A DNA stretch of 64,000 bases from Rotaria sp. Silwood1 (GCA_905250075.1 CAJNOP010000173.1:207253-271252), one strand, 5' to 3'; shown: positions 12,146-24,794, counted from the stretch's first letter. Program-made: numbers and translations. Notes: a model not told the origin generated them from the letters alone.

Positions 12146-14318
12146 ATGAGTGTGACTTTCAAGCCACAGAATACGAAGGTTGCTGCGACGAAGCGAATAA
12201 TAAGGTATAGAAGTTAATTAATGAAAGGGTTTTATTATTCGTACTTGCATATGTTGAATATTTTTTTAGAGATTTGAAAGATCTCGACAAACTTCCAGTA
12301 CCTGGGCTCGGTGTTACCTGTCCTGATGAATCGAATCCATTTGTTTTACATTGTAATGTATGTATTTCAATAAATATCTAATCCACACTATGAGAATAAT
12401 GGATTTATAATCCAGGTATTGATCAATGATGGACCCTATCGTGGAATTATGATTCATTTAATTCTTCATATTCCAGAAGATTATCCATTGACAGGTCCAG
12501 CTGGAAATATAGCACCTGGTTTAGAATTTGATTCTAGGTATCATGCTCATATTCATGAAGACTACAGGTATAATCATAATTAGTCTCATGATTGATAGTG
12601 GATTTTCTAATTTAGTTTTATCACTTTTAGAAATGGACATGCTTTGTGTAATGATTTACTAACAAATTATGCTTCCTATTTTCGTGCCATCGACAGGGGT
12701 ACTATCCAAAAAGCCAGTGGTTGGAGGTAACTAAATGATTTGTCGACACTATCTAACTCTCTGTACTTATTTTCTCTCGTGATTTTTTAGTCCTGGATAT
12801 ACTTTATCAACTGCACTCCTTCAAATTGTCACATTTTTTGCAGACCCTGATTTTAAGGTTAATCCTTCTTCAGAGAGTATTGCTCATCTTCACGATATGG
12901 TAAAGAAATTCGTATGCAAAACATGCGGCCATTCTTATACTAATCCAAATCCGGCTATAGTTGATTATAATGAAACAAGACCAGATAAACAACAAGCAAA
13001 AGAAGAAACTATGCCGAAGGAACAAGAAGAACTAATAAAATCTGAACATGAACGCTTACGATTACAGCGTGAATTAGCGGAAAAATTAACTTGTGGTATA
13101 ACAAAACAAAATGTCCTAGAAGATCAAATTTGTCTCGGTTATCCATTATTGATCACACGTGATAGTCGCGGCCGATTGTGGCCAGAAATTGTTTTGGAAC
13201 TCATCTCTTATGATGCATATGTTGCTGAAATACAGAAATCTGGTGGAGACAAATTAGATTTCTATGAACATTTGAAATTTCGTTCTGTCACAGGAGCAGA
13301 CTACAATCATTGGTTGCCCTTGTATATTAATGCTAATCATTTTAAGCAAGGACAAATAATTATTCAAAATAGTATTAGTGTTATTCATAATGGTACTGCT
13401 CAGGGTAGTACAAGCTATGATTTCATGCCATATATGGCATTGAGTGTTTTGACTACTTTAATGAATAAATCAGCTGTTCGATTATTTAATGGAGAAATGT
13501 ATGAATCAAACCAAGCGATAGAAGCTTATTGCCATTTTTTACGTTTATTGATGCATTTTATTGATATTTTTCCTGAATTAGGTAGAGTGAAAATATCTAT
13601 GAACTTTGTTAAAGAATAAATTTCATAATTGATATTTGTCTTTTCTAGAGAATAGAATTAATAAAACTGTGGAACAGTTCATAACAGCATTATATGGTCG
13701 TAATAAAAAAGTAATACCTGATATTGGTGAATTTTTGATACAAATAGCATTATCAACAAAATATAAGTTCAATGATATTAAAAATTATGTCTATGAAGAG
13801 TATTTTGCTCGACAAATCTTTTGGATTAGAAAAAATAGTACAATCTCAAGCTTGTCACATATTACAACAAAAGATTTACCTGAAATATTTCAAGCTGTAA
13901 AAGTATCAAATCATCTGTTGATATTCAATCTAGACATGGCTGAAACATTCATTTTTTCGGGTATCAAAGAGTAAGTATTTGCTTTTGATTCACTGATTTG
14001 AAAACAACAACAACTAACAATTATCTTTGGACTATTAGTATACTTAATTTTGTTTTATCTACACTAACACTTTGAACTATGCTGTACTATACGTTTTCTT
14101 TTTATAGACATTTGGATCGATTATATGGACATCCACCTGCAAATGTTGTAGAAAAATTTCAACAACGATTGAAAGTCATCAAAGGAATAAATCAGTATAG
14201 TGTGTTCATTCAAGCTATACAATTGAATGATAAGATCAAATCACCGGATGATATGATTGATCTGATAAAACGTTCCATACGTGTATCAAATCAACAAGGT
14301 TATACCAATGTAATATAG
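12146..14318 (+). CDS. E2-like (UBC-fold) protein with long C-terminal extension
   Basis: Seven exons join in phase: 12146-12204, 12270-12357, 12416-12567, 12631-12726, 12791-13581, 13649-13970 and 14108-14318. They total 1719 nt and 572 residues. Introns are 58-137 bp, all GT-AG. Residues about 18-150 are E2-like: RIIRDLKDLDKLPVPGLGVT, VLINDGPYRG, LHIPEDYPLTGP, YHAHIHEDY, GHALCNDLL, then GWSPGYTLSTALLQI. Cys in GHALCNDLL aligns with the thioester cysteine of E2 enzymes (GxICLDIL), but the usual HPN tripeptide is replaced by YHAHIH. A CKTCG motif follows near residue 175, then a charged helix and about 350 residues (LEDQICLGYPLLITRDSRGR onward) that I do not recognise. The likely role is ubiquitin transfer or a regulatory UBC-like scaffold; activity is uncertain. 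No stop or frameshift was found. Confidence 0.85.
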
Positions 14319-15070
14319 ATTGCTCAATAACAAAATCGAATCTGAAATGAACGAAAATAATATAATCAATATTAACAAAGACATTTTCAAGAGAGACAAG
14401 AAATGGCAATGATTTGTGTTTTAGTAAAACAATCTTAATATACGAAAGCAAGAGTATCATTAGATGACTCTTTAGTTCGAATCAGTTTCAATTGTTTGTT
14501 CATGTAGTTAATATTGTCTTGATCAAACCGTATTTTATTCAATATTGTCACATGTTAATAAATGACTAACACAAGAAGAATTATATTCAGATTTCCAAAA
14601 AAAGTAAATTTTCAAATTGAGGAAAATTTCCAACACAGCAAAAAGAATCTATCTAAGAAAATGATGCTGAAATTTACATGTTACTTCCAAAGTTTCATAG
14701 CACCTATCGAAATCTATCATATTATTCAATCACTACGAAACTATTTCAATGTATTTCCAAATGAGCAAGAAGACTCTAACTTACAAAATTTTAGTCATTT
14801 TAGAAGTTACTGGGATATTTCCGATATTATCTACATTGAAAAGAGTAGCGTCTTCTTTTCAATAATAACGTTATACATTGACATGTACATTAAAAAAATA
14901 TATTACGTAATTCCTATATTCGCTGAAATTTCTGAATAATTACTAAAATTATCAACATTTTGAAGTGTAGATTCTTATTCTCTGTAGGAAACTCATTGAT
15001 ATATGCCGAGCATATCAATATGGTAATCTCCGTATTCTATTGAAGTTTAAGGTCAGTTTCAAAGTAATGA
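14319..15070. other. Intergenic; one unsupported open frame
   Basis: An open frame at 14562-14939 (125 residues, Phe/Ile/Tyr-rich) has no recognisable domain, no acceptable neighbour exons and a composition expected of AT-rich non-coding DNA. I see nothing else here. Confidence 0.3.
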
Positions 15071-15154
15071 GGGTGTGGGTGTGAGTGTGGGTGTGGATGG
15101 ATGTCGATGAATCTCATCATTCTTTATCCACATTCACACACACACCCACACCCT
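15071..15154. repeat. Telomere-like inverted block
   Basis: The G arm at 15071-15102 (GGGTGTGGGTGTGAGTGTGG and on) and the C arm at 15128-15154 (CCACATTCACACACACACCC, ending ACACCC) are separated by about 25 AT-rich bases. The order is G then C on the plus strand. Confidence 0.75.
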
Positions 15155-15361
15155 GCAGTATCTCCATAGAAATAAGCTAGCGGCCCGAACTTTTTTCAGA
15201 ATATTCATAGCTCATTTGTACCTATACAATGCACACAGTCTCAACGCAAAAGCGATTGATCAGTTGGTGACCTTCCCCCGTAAGAGTGTAGTAAGTAGAG
15301 CTTTTCTTATATCCGGAATTTTCTTGTTGGTTATAAGACGAAACAGAACAGCTAATAAACA

Positions 15362-15427
15362 TTCCTTTCTAGTACAGCGGTAGTATAGCTTCCCCAAAAG
15401 CAGAAGATGCATGGTTCGATTCCTTGC
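15362..15427 (+). other. tRNA-like sequence (Trp-like), probably pseudo-tRNA or SINE head
   Basis: A near-consensus A box (TAGTACAGCGGTAG) and a perfect B box (GGTTCGATTCC, 15413-15423) are spaced as in a tRNA. The segment between them, CTTCCCCAAAAGCAGAAG, resembles the anticodon arm of tRNA-Trp with CCA in the loop. I cannot close a good acceptor stem, and the anticodon stem has mismatches. A functional tRNA is therefore doubtful; a tRNA-derived repeat or pseudo-tRNA is more likely. Confidence 0.35.
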
Positions 15428-15520
15428 GAAGAGAAATTATTGTTTTTCGTTATGTTGTATTCTATCTCGTTGTTACCTCGCTGATAAGAATATGATAATA
15501 TGCGAGTATAAAAGAAGACA

Positions 15521-15597
15521 GAGTGTGAGTGTGATGCGCAGGAAGAGAAACACCTATCCACACCTCGCACCCATAGCCCACACCCTACACTCACATC
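15521..15597. repeat. Telomere-like inverted block inside a transposase remnant
   Basis: A short G arm (GAGTGTGAGTGTGATG) is followed by a longer C arm with CCACACCTCGCACCC and CCCACACCCTACACTCAC. It abuts the point where the transposase homology on the minus strand stops (about 15605). Confidence 0.65.
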
Positions 15598-15607
15598 ATG
15601 CAAACGC

Positions 15608-15843
15608 TTCAAGTTTTTTTTGTCAAAATATGTTGGACGACGAGCTCCTGGACGGTGTTCGACTGGTAGACCAATTTCGTAGCGTTTTGTTATATTGTAA
15701 ACTGTTGATCTTGTAGAACCTTCTTGTGCAAAATGTTTTACTGTATCAATTTTTTTCAAACCTTTATTTGATCCAAGCATAGAAAAAACACGTTTACGAA
15801 AATCAATCATTTTGACAACAATGGATCGATCGAAAAGTCTCAA
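15608..15843 (-). pseudogene. Mariner-like transposase N-terminal HTH fragment
   Basis: On the minus strand from about 15810 the frame reads DFRKRVFSMLGSNKG, IDTVKHFAQEGSTRSTVYNI, RYEIGLPVEHRPGARRPTYF, KKNLKRLH. This has the shape of the paired helix-turn-helix DNA-binding region of Tc1/mariner-type transposases: a first HTH, a GRP-like linker (GARRP) and the start of a second HTH. The homology ends abruptly at the telomere-like block 15521-15597, and no DDE/D catalytic part follows. It is a truncated remnant of an autonomous element. Confidence 0.6.
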
Positions 15844-16313
15844 ATTAAAGTATTGATAGAGAGTGCGGCAAGCTATGTAATCAGTAAAAAAAAATTTATT
15901 TCGATAGGTTATATATATGTTTTGGCTTTCAACATTTTGTTCAAAAAACTTTCGATCACCCGTTATTTGTGATTGGTGAAATGCTTTTCAAGTCTTTGGT
16001 TAGGAAATATTTTCATGCGAGAATGTAAGTGAAAGTGTGAGTCTTCTATTCATCTAAACTGACATCTATTCTTGCAACACATTTGTTTTTATTACTGTTC
16101 CTTTTTTTTTCTTTCTTCATCATTCAGTAATCAACCAATGCCTTAATATAGTTGTACTGTTTTAGTTTTTTTTTGAGGAGAATGAAAAAATCTTTCATGT
16201 GAAAGTGAGAATAAAAAATACAGAGGCGTTCGCTGCCGCTAGGCATCAATAAATACAATCAATTATGTTTCATACTAAAACATTTTTTTTTCAGAAGAAT
16301 TTGCATCACGCCG
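15844..16313. other. Upstream region of the ART-TPR gene
   Basis: No exon. A run TTTTTTTTTCAG ends at about 16294, 19 bp before the start codon. It is a strong acceptor without an upstream coding exon, consistent with a trans-splice acceptor or 5' UTR intron. Confidence 0.4.
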
Positions 16314-19300
16314 ATGACAACCCGTAAACATTCTTCGACACGTCCGTCTAATGCTGAATCGAAAAAAGCTTCATCACAAAGTAGTAGAAGTATTAATTTA
16401 TCTTTATTTTTCCGCATAATAAAGAATAACTATAAATAAAATCTTTATATTTGTACGATAAAAATAAATGAAATCACTATTGAAAAAAATACTTGTCAGT
16501 GCGACCCCTAATAGAGTGAAAATGAGGATTTCATAAACTTTAATTGTTAAAAATTTAATATATATATTGTCAGAGGTTTTTAAATAATCTATTTAAACAA
16601 ATGCCACATAAATAAATAAATTAAAATTATAAAAATTTTTATAGTTGCTATGAGCTCTCTGAAATTTTATTATTTGGAAAATGTTCGCATTTATAATTAC
16701 TGTTTTACCAATCTATTTGATTTATTTAACATCATCCTACTGTAAAATCTTATTTGTATTGTCACATACGTCATAATGTCCTTTTGCCGTATGAAAAACC
16801 TAATCAGTAATATTTAGGCTAAACAGTAAGAACATACAGAGTTTTAGAATGATCTAAGCACTGATATTCTTTACGCAACATTTTTTTTCAATGAAAACGT
16901 ATCTAATAATCTGTGTCTTCTCATTCCCGTGTTTCTTAGCACCTGAAAGGATAGTCACTATGGGCTACAATCGGGAAGGTGAAGAGAGCTGCAAAAACTC
17001 GATTTGAGCTTACGCTCACCATTTTGTTCGAGAATATATGTGAGTTCCACCACAAAAGTAAAAGATAAAAGAAATGCCAAACGAAGCGTTGTTTTTCAAA
17101 AACCTTCTATTATTTTTCTTTCGAGTAACTCACAAACAAATTTATGCTATGATAGAAATAAAAAGTATGTGGACTGACTAAAGTTTTTTTGGCATGTATG
17201 ATCCTCATTTAAAAACAACACAGTATATCAAAGTGTTGTTGGTGATAAGAAATTAACAATAAAGAATTCATCTATCTAGATTTTATAAATTAAAATTATA
17301 TTTGCTTTATAACAATTTAAATCGAACTATCATGATCATACGGCTATTTACATCAGAAGTATCATCATCGGGTCGAAGTTCATTAAAAAAAAAAATTGGA
17401 ATTCAACATCGATTTCAGTATCAAAATTGAATATTGACTTCAAATTTCCTCTGTCATTCGTCAACATTTGATGAACCTAAAGTCAATATGATGGAGTTGG
17501 TTCAAGCCATTCGAAAGTTCGATTATCATCATCGTTTTTTTCGAGTTCCAGTTAGAGATATATAGATAAACGTACTAAGTGAACAACTTTCACATTCATC
17601 ATTGGTCGAAGTAATTCCAGCATTTAAAACATTTATTAACATTGTTACAATTATTGAGATTTGAATTAATCAAGCTTAATATAAATTGTTTTCGCGTAGC
17701 TGAAGAGTTTATAGTTCTTTTTCTTTTGTTTCGTGTTTGCTCTAGCTAAATATATTTTTTTCTTCTTTCGAAGAAAATATATCCTTGTTTGTACGTAAAT
17801 AGACTATTGCTTTCTCTTCGATTCTTTCGCAACTTTCTTTTCCAATAAACGCCATTCGGCAATACTTTAACGCAAAAAGTCGAAAAGATTTAAACGAAAG
17901 TATTTTTTTCAAATGATCCAAATCTCCTATTATGAATTTCACATCGTTCAGTACATACGAATCTTCTTTTATGGAAGGATCTTCTAACATGCGGGGGCGC
18001 GAGGGTTAGTTTAAACTCGGATCTTAGATTGACTTGAGTGTTGGATGGAAAGCTAATACATATATATATATATATGTATATATTGATTTATTTGTTTTTT
18101 AAATATAAATATTTTAAATTTGTAAAATAAATTAAAGATGAATTAACGTTCCTATAAAGTAGGAAGATGAAAATAATAACTATATAGAGTTTAGGTCTTT
18201 CGTCATCGATTCATACAAAAAAAGAAACAGAATCTGCAAGTTCAACAAAGGCAAACTCGAATATCGATATATTTACTTGCTTTTGGCTTGATCAAGATAT
18301 TTATAAGACAGAAGATAATCGAAAAACATTGAATGAACTAAAACATATTATTGGTCATCTAAAAGTATTCGATATCGTTGAAGAATGTGAACAAGCCATC
18401 AGAAATATTACACACGAGAAAGTCATTCTTATCTGTTCAGATATCTTAGGTCATCAATTAATTCCACGTCTTCATGATCTTGCACAGTTTAGCGCATGCT
18501 ATATTTTATGTCGAGATCAAGCGACCAGCGAACAATGGGCGAACACATATACAAAAGTATGTTACAAATCTAATTAATGTTAGACAGTCAACTTTTTGAA
18601 TCAGAAATGAAGCAAGACTTGACAAAGAATTAAGAATTTTTTTTACCGTATGATAATTTTTAAAAACTTCAGGGTATCAAATACATTCTATGAAGAGATT
18701 GAATACTCTCAACTGTCTCCCATTCTTTTTTTTTATAACTGGCTAGTTACTGAAACTCATAGCTGTGGAGCACATAGGACATCCAAAATAGAAAAACATG
18801 TCCAAGAAGTTCCGAAACAGGTGTAGATGGATGTGACTTGTCTCTTTACACCCTCAAAACTATTCCTATCTGAAAACTAGTTGGTTAATAATTTTATTCA
18901 TACTATGAATGCTTCAATCTTTAACGATTTGTTACTTATGACTTGTGGAACTGATTTCCACGCGTCGAATTCATTTTAAAAGAATCTTTGTTAGCTTAGA
19001 TAGAGCTTATCAAGAGTAAAACAGAAAAATAAAAAAGTGATGATGAGAAATAGGTCTTTCTCGATGTCTTCTTAAGATCACAATATTTAAGTTCCACAAA
19101 AACACTTATTCGAAGAAAAATTATGATGAGACAATCTTACCTTTGTTTCATGGAATTGGAGAAAGTTAATTTGACATAGTTATCTATCTTTTAGCATCCA
19201 TGATAAAGTATACATAGAAATAAATCCTGATTATTCATAGAAAAGATTTTCTCTTTTTGGCATAGATTGAAGGCAAACAATGTTTTTATCAATGGCGATA

Positions 19301-21269
19301 CTGTTTTTTTGTGCAGTGTATGATAATTTAAGTCGAATAAAAAACCAGTTAGATATAGAAGCTAGCAATATTATAAGTGTTTGCCACATGGACACACATA
19401 ACACTTTGATTACTTGTAGCAGTCATCCATACCCTTGAATATCTGAACAATCTCACGTAATTCTCAAATTCATATCTCTGGATACAGATTTACACGCTAT
19501 ATTAAGAGCACAATCCTTCAATCATGTGAAAAATAATCAACAGTTTGAAGGATGAATTTCTTTTAAAAATTAATTGTAATTAGTTGGTTCCATTTATAGC
19601 ATTGCGAGTTCTACTTGAGATAATTTATTACCGAACTATATATCAATATCGTTAAATCTTATGTTTTGTTTTGAATTACGAGCATTCTGATCTGATTGCT
19701 TTATATACATAGGTGAAAGGTATTTTTGTTCATCGATCAAAGCTCGTTGCTCAAATTGCCCAAGATCAAATTACTCGAATTAAAGTCGAAGAATCAGGAA
19801 CTATTACAGTTGTGAATAGCAGTACACAATCTTTGGAAAGTCGTAATGCAATGTTCATGTGGTTTCAATTGTACATTGAAGTTCTTCTCCGTATGCATCA
19901 CACATCTAACGCACGACAAGAACTCATTGATATTTGCAAAAAAAATTATCGAGAAAATCCTTCAGAACTTTCTATTATTAATGAATTTGAATCGACCTAC
20001 AAGTCAGACAATGCCATCTGGTGGTATACACGTGAATGTTGTTTCTACCGTATTTTGAACAAAGCATTACGTATTCAAGATTTTGATATGCTTTTTGTAC
20101 TTCGATTTTTTATCACTGATCTATCAAAACAATTGAATGATGAATATGATCGTCGTCTACGTGAAACACCGACACGTGATATTATTCGAGTTTATCGTGG
20201 ACAAGCAATTCATGTCAAAGAATTGCAACTAATAAAATCAAATATAGGTGAATTTATTTCGATGAATTCATTCCTTTCAACCAGTCTTCGGCGTTTAACT
20301 GCTCTTAGTTTTGTTAATACGATTGAACTACAGGAAGAAATCGATCGTGTCTTACTCGAAATCGATATTGATCCACGTGCTAAGACAAAAGCTTTTAGTA
20401 ATATTGATCGACTAAGTTATTTTAAATGTGAAGATGAAGTTCTTATTATGCTTGGTGCACTGTTTCGAATAAAATCCGTTGATAGAGACAATGAAAAACA
20501 ATTATGGATTGTGCATGTTACCTTAGCCAATGAAGATGATTATCAATTGAAAGAGACGTTTGCTCATATGAAAGAAAAAATTGGCGATGAAACAAATTTG
20601 CATTCTATGGGAAAAATTTTAACTGAAATGGGCGAATACGAACAAGCACGAAAATGTTATAAACGAATGATTTACGAAGCTCAAATTAATGAAAGCATCG
20701 GATATAGTGGTCTTGGATGGGTCGATCATTGGTTAAATGAATACGATACAGCTTTAAATAATACTCAAAAAGCTCTATCGTTAATTGATGAACTTTTACC
20801 CGATATTTGTAACGAAAAAGCTAGATTGTATAGTTCTATGGGCTTAATTTACTGGAGAAAAAAGCAATATGATCAAGCATTAAAAAATTTAAAGAAAGCT
20901 CTATATATACAAGAAAAGATTTTACCACCAGACCATCCAGATCTCTTAGCTACTTACAATCGTTTCGCTATTACATATAGTGCGATGGATGAAGCACAAA
21001 TGGCTTTCGAATACTACAATAAATGTTTGAACATTCGATTGGCTACATTACCTCATAATCATCCTGATATTGCTACATCATACAACAATCTTGGCTGGTT
21101 ATACAACGAACGTATAGGTGATTATGCCAAGGCATTAGATTACTTTCAACAGTCTCTCGCCATTTGTCGTAAAACATTGCCACCGACACATCGAGATATC
21201 GTTCGAACTGAACAGAATATCCTTAAAGCAATCGAAAAAATGAAACAGAAATCAAAGACAAAGACATAG
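16314..21269 (+). CDS. Mono-ADP-ribosyltransferase (R-S-ExE) with C-terminal TPR repeats
   Basis: Three exons join in phase: 16314-16380, 18195-18556 and 19713-21269, coding for 661 residues. Residues 1-45 are Ser/Lys-rich and low complexity. Residues about 45-143 form a domain shared with other family members (IFTCFWLDQDIYK, EKVILICSDILGHQLIPRL, YILCRDQATSEQWANTYTK). The ART domain follows, with all three R-S-E elements: RVYRGQ (Arg305), SFLSTS (Ser332-Ser334) and CEDEVLIML (Glu383-x-Glu385). The ExE form is typical of arginine-specific transferases using NAD+. From about residue 420 there are kinesin-light-chain-like TPRs (for example ARLYSSMGLIYWRKKQYDQA, IATSYNNLGWLYNERIGDYA), ending in a Lys-rich tail. 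No signal peptide, so presumably cytosolic; TPRs likely bind partners. The introns, 1.8 and 1.16 kb, are far longer than those of neighbouring genes. Function beyond the catalytic class is unknown. Confidence 0.88.
16381..18194 (+). other. Intron 1 of the ART-TPR gene, with decayed coding remnant
   Basis: GT at 16381 and AG at 18193-18194 join Ser codon parts (A + GT). Around 17335-17650 there is a coding-like stretch on the plus strand (VNMMELVQAIRKFDYHHRFF, RVPVRD, LVEVIPAFKTF) interrupted by stops, which I cannot assign. A short TA repeat lies at about 18058-18082. Confidence 0.5.
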
Positions 21270-22126
21270 TTCTTTTTAATGTTCTTGCATTTTTTGAATA
21301 TCCTACGTTCATGTTCGGAATAAGTCATCAAAAATTGATTATCTATATTCATCAAGAGTCCAAATTAACCAAAACAAAAATCATTTTCTAGTCACATATT
21401 ACCTCATAAAATGATTTTTCAAATAAATTTAATAGAAAAAGTCACGATGCTAACTAATCGTTCAGCCAACGCAGATGGAATTGTTGGGAAAGATGACCTG
21501 CACGAACGAAAAATGATACTCTTTTATATATTCAAGGCAACGAAGAGACGATAAGATTTAGTTTTGACAATTTTGGCTATTTGAACATAAAAGTGCTGGT
21601 TTGAGTTTTTTTTCCTGTATGTTAAAGTGAGAAAATTCGACCATGTGCTAAGTAATCTAACATAAAATCTAGAAGAATATTTAGAAAATGAACAAGATGT
21701 ACTTCAAGTGAATCAGGTCCCCCAAGATTAAACAAAGGTTGAATATAGTAATTGGACATCCTTGATCGACTTTGCACGCTTTTTACCGTATTTAACAGAT
21801 TATCTTCATAAATTTTTTTGATTTCTCAAAAGATTATCATGACATTAAATAAAACTGAAAATGATCGAAGAAATTAAGACGGTGTAAAAAACGAACCACG
21901 CTATTTGTTAGTAGACATAGTGAACATTTTTCTATTATATTTTGAATCAGATAAGGAGTCAGCAAATTATTCAACTCACGTTTCTATTTGGATTCTTTAT
22001 TCAATACTTACGTCGAAAATACATAGAGAAATATGAAAAATTCAAACTGGAAGAAACACGTTCAAATTATCAGATAAAAATTATGAGTCCTGTTTCAACA
22101 TTCACTTGATTTTATTTGAAATTGAA

Positions 22127-22194
22127 GGGTGTGGGTGGAGTGTGGGTATGAGTTTGGGATTGATATATAGATGAAACATCAACCCCCACACCCT
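22127..22194. repeat. Telomere-like inverted block
   Basis: GGGTGTGGGTGGAGTGTGGG at 22127-22146, then CAACCCCCACACCCT at 22180-22194. The spacer is AT-rich. G arm first. Confidence 0.75.
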
Positions 22195-23502
22195 AAGTAT
22201 GCAGCGCCAAAACTTGTCTCATTTTTCACTAACAGAAATGTTTGTTGTCGTTTCATAATGTATCCTCAACTGAATATTAATTAGTCTGTGAAGTATTACT
22301 ATCAAGAGTGCGTCTTTTTTCCATGAGGAAATGAGCTGAAAAATACCATGGATATACCACTGAGATTTTTCAAATAAATCAACAGAAGTTAAAAATTCGA
22401 TTATGGACTCATGCACACTATCCTAAATGTAAGATTAGCTATTGAAATTTCCACTAAAAGTGGTCTTGAATTGAGAAGAAGTATGCTTTACCATTAGAGA
22501 AATAGCAAAAGAAAACAAAGAGTGAAGAATTAATTCTAGTCCTATAATTATTAGATTAATTTTAAAACCACAATAACAACAAAAGCAATATTAAACTGTT
22601 CAGGACAACAACAAAAGTTTGTTGTTGAATATATGACTTCGTTTCACTTTCCCTCTTTGTACTATTCACGATAGTATCAGCACAGAATACACAGACGATA
22701 GTGTAATCATCGTTATATTCCTGATAGCTTATCTAATAAAAACTTGTTAGACAACTGTCCAAAACAGCGATTATAGCAGTTTAGCCTTGTTGAGCAACGA
22801 CCAGGCGAAATAAAAAAAGCCATTTTTTCACTTGAAATCTATTGGGCTAGTGGGATCTACAACTATATCTCTTCTCTAATAGCTTCAGATCAATCGACTG
22901 TACTTGTCTTGAGACCGTATAAGTTAGAAAACCGAGTTTGTCGCCACGATAAACTGGGCATCATGTAGACGCCTGATAAAAATTTATAGATCTGGTGGTT
23001 TTGAATGGGATTGCGTCAAATTCGCTAGTCATTTGCCATTCTAGCATGTATAAAAATGAACTAAAAATGAAGATGGTTGATTGAACACCAACAACTTAAA
23101 TTCTGACACGACTTAAATTCAGCTACAGAAGAAAAGGCTTATTGAATAGAATGCTTGAACACTTCTAGTGAATCATGAGTCCAATACCATAATATTAAAT
23201 CATTAAGCTAGTCTATACGTTTGCTTGAGTCATTTTTAGATAATATTCACCGAGCTGTTTCCATAGGCTATTCAAAGTCCTTCTTCCATCAGAAGGGTTA
23301 TTCTCAGAAGAGATATTTTTAACATAAAGATACTTTTATTTAAATCTTCATAACTATGTGATCATGATGGTAGCCATTTAAATCTTCCTACTTATTTAAA
23401 CTATTCTTATAGTTATTTTTGAATCCGACTCACAGCCATTGAAATCTTCATAGCAATTTCATGATACGCGTAGCTATTGTAAGAAGTCGTAGCAGTTCAT
23501 TC

Positions 23503-23818
23503 CCGAGATGTCCATCGCGGCTGAGAATCTGCCATTGCTGCGCCGCCACCGCGACGGTTTAAAAAAATACTTACACTTTCCAAACTGTGCTTGATTTCCA
23601 ACTGGAACCGCTACTGCTAATCGATTAGATTCGTCATGTCTTACAGTATGGCACAAATTGACGTCGAGATTTTGTTTAAATTCATGAGTTTTTGAAATTT
23701 CTTCCTAAAAGAGCTACCACCGCCGCGCCGCTTCCAAACTGCGATGGTTTTTGAAAAAATCTGCTGCTCCCGTACCGCTAATGTTACGGTGGTTCTAGTG
23801 TCGCCATTGACATCTCTG
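23503..23818. mobile_element. Short non-autonomous DNA element (MITE) with ATTC duplication
   Basis: The left end CCGAGATGTCCATCGCGGC and the reverse complement of the right end CAGAGATGTCAATGGCGAC match at 15 of 19 positions. Both sides are flanked by ATTC (23499-23502 and 23819-23822), a plausible 4-bp target duplication. The inside is distinctly GC-rich in places (CTGCGCCGCCACCGCGACGG; ACCGCCGCGCCGCTTCC) against an AT-rich background and has no coding capacity. Confidence 0.6.
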
Positions 23819-24794
23819 ATTCACTCAACATTACGATTGATTTCTGTCAGAGAATGTGAAGTTGAGCACAAATATCTTGCTGATGAGCTATTTAATCTCT
23901 AGCACTGTTTAAAGATATCTAGTACCAAGTAATAAGCATTCATAGCTGTCTAAATTGTGTTTGCTGTTAGTAAACAAAAGTTATTACTAAAGATCAGAAT
24001 AAAAAGAAGTTTCTCATATAACCGGATGCATGACAATAAATTATCAGAAAGCTAAAAAAGGCACTAATAACTTCATTGAACAATTAAAACTTCTTTATAT
24101 TCAAACAAGAAATATCGTCTATTATATCAAATTTTTCAGCTCTCAAACTTCTATTAAATTTCTAATAAAGACGCTGGCAAACTCTACAACTTCTTAGTTT
24201 CAGTAAGATTTCAATTGAATGTACTCGATCAGTCTACAGTTTCTCCGAATTAACTAGACTGCAATTAAAATTGAACATAATTTAATATACCTCTATAAGA
24301 TCAACTCTTTATAATTATCTGGTCAGTGATTTTAGCTGTTAAATCTTTTAAAAACTCTGTTTAATTTAGCCTAAACCTCAACTTTGCTTAACATATATTT
24401 CAGCCGTACCTGCATGCATCGCGAAAATGAAATGAGTCAAAATCTTAAAAGTTATTTCTGAGCCTTCTATATATGACTTTGATATCTTCAGAGAAGTCCC
24501 CTCTATATGTCTGACAAGGTGATCAATTTTCTCAATGATGCTCTAAAAATGAGCAAGAAGACATTTGAATCGAAGAGTTTCGATTGAGCACTTCTCCCTA
24601 ATATTATGTTGCCATGCTTGTGCAATGGCTTATATATGTACGAATCTTATTCAAACTAAACGTTAATCTTGAACGAGAACTACTTCATACAAAGTTGAAA
24701 ATAGGCTTCAAATACAAAATTTCAGATTGCTGCAGTGGAACACTTCTGTTTAGGATGGTTAAATACCAATAGTATGAATTTTGCATGATATCAG

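Larger units (their letters stand above)
21270..24794. other. Long intergenic region, one block and one MITE
   Basis: No exon on either strand. It contains the telomere-like block at 22127-22194 and the short inverted-repeat element at 23503-23818; the rest is AT-rich and unremarkable. Confidence 0.45.

Noticed and set aside
14562-14939. 125-residue open frame
   Set aside because: Composition matches AT-rich non-coding sequence and no domain is visible.
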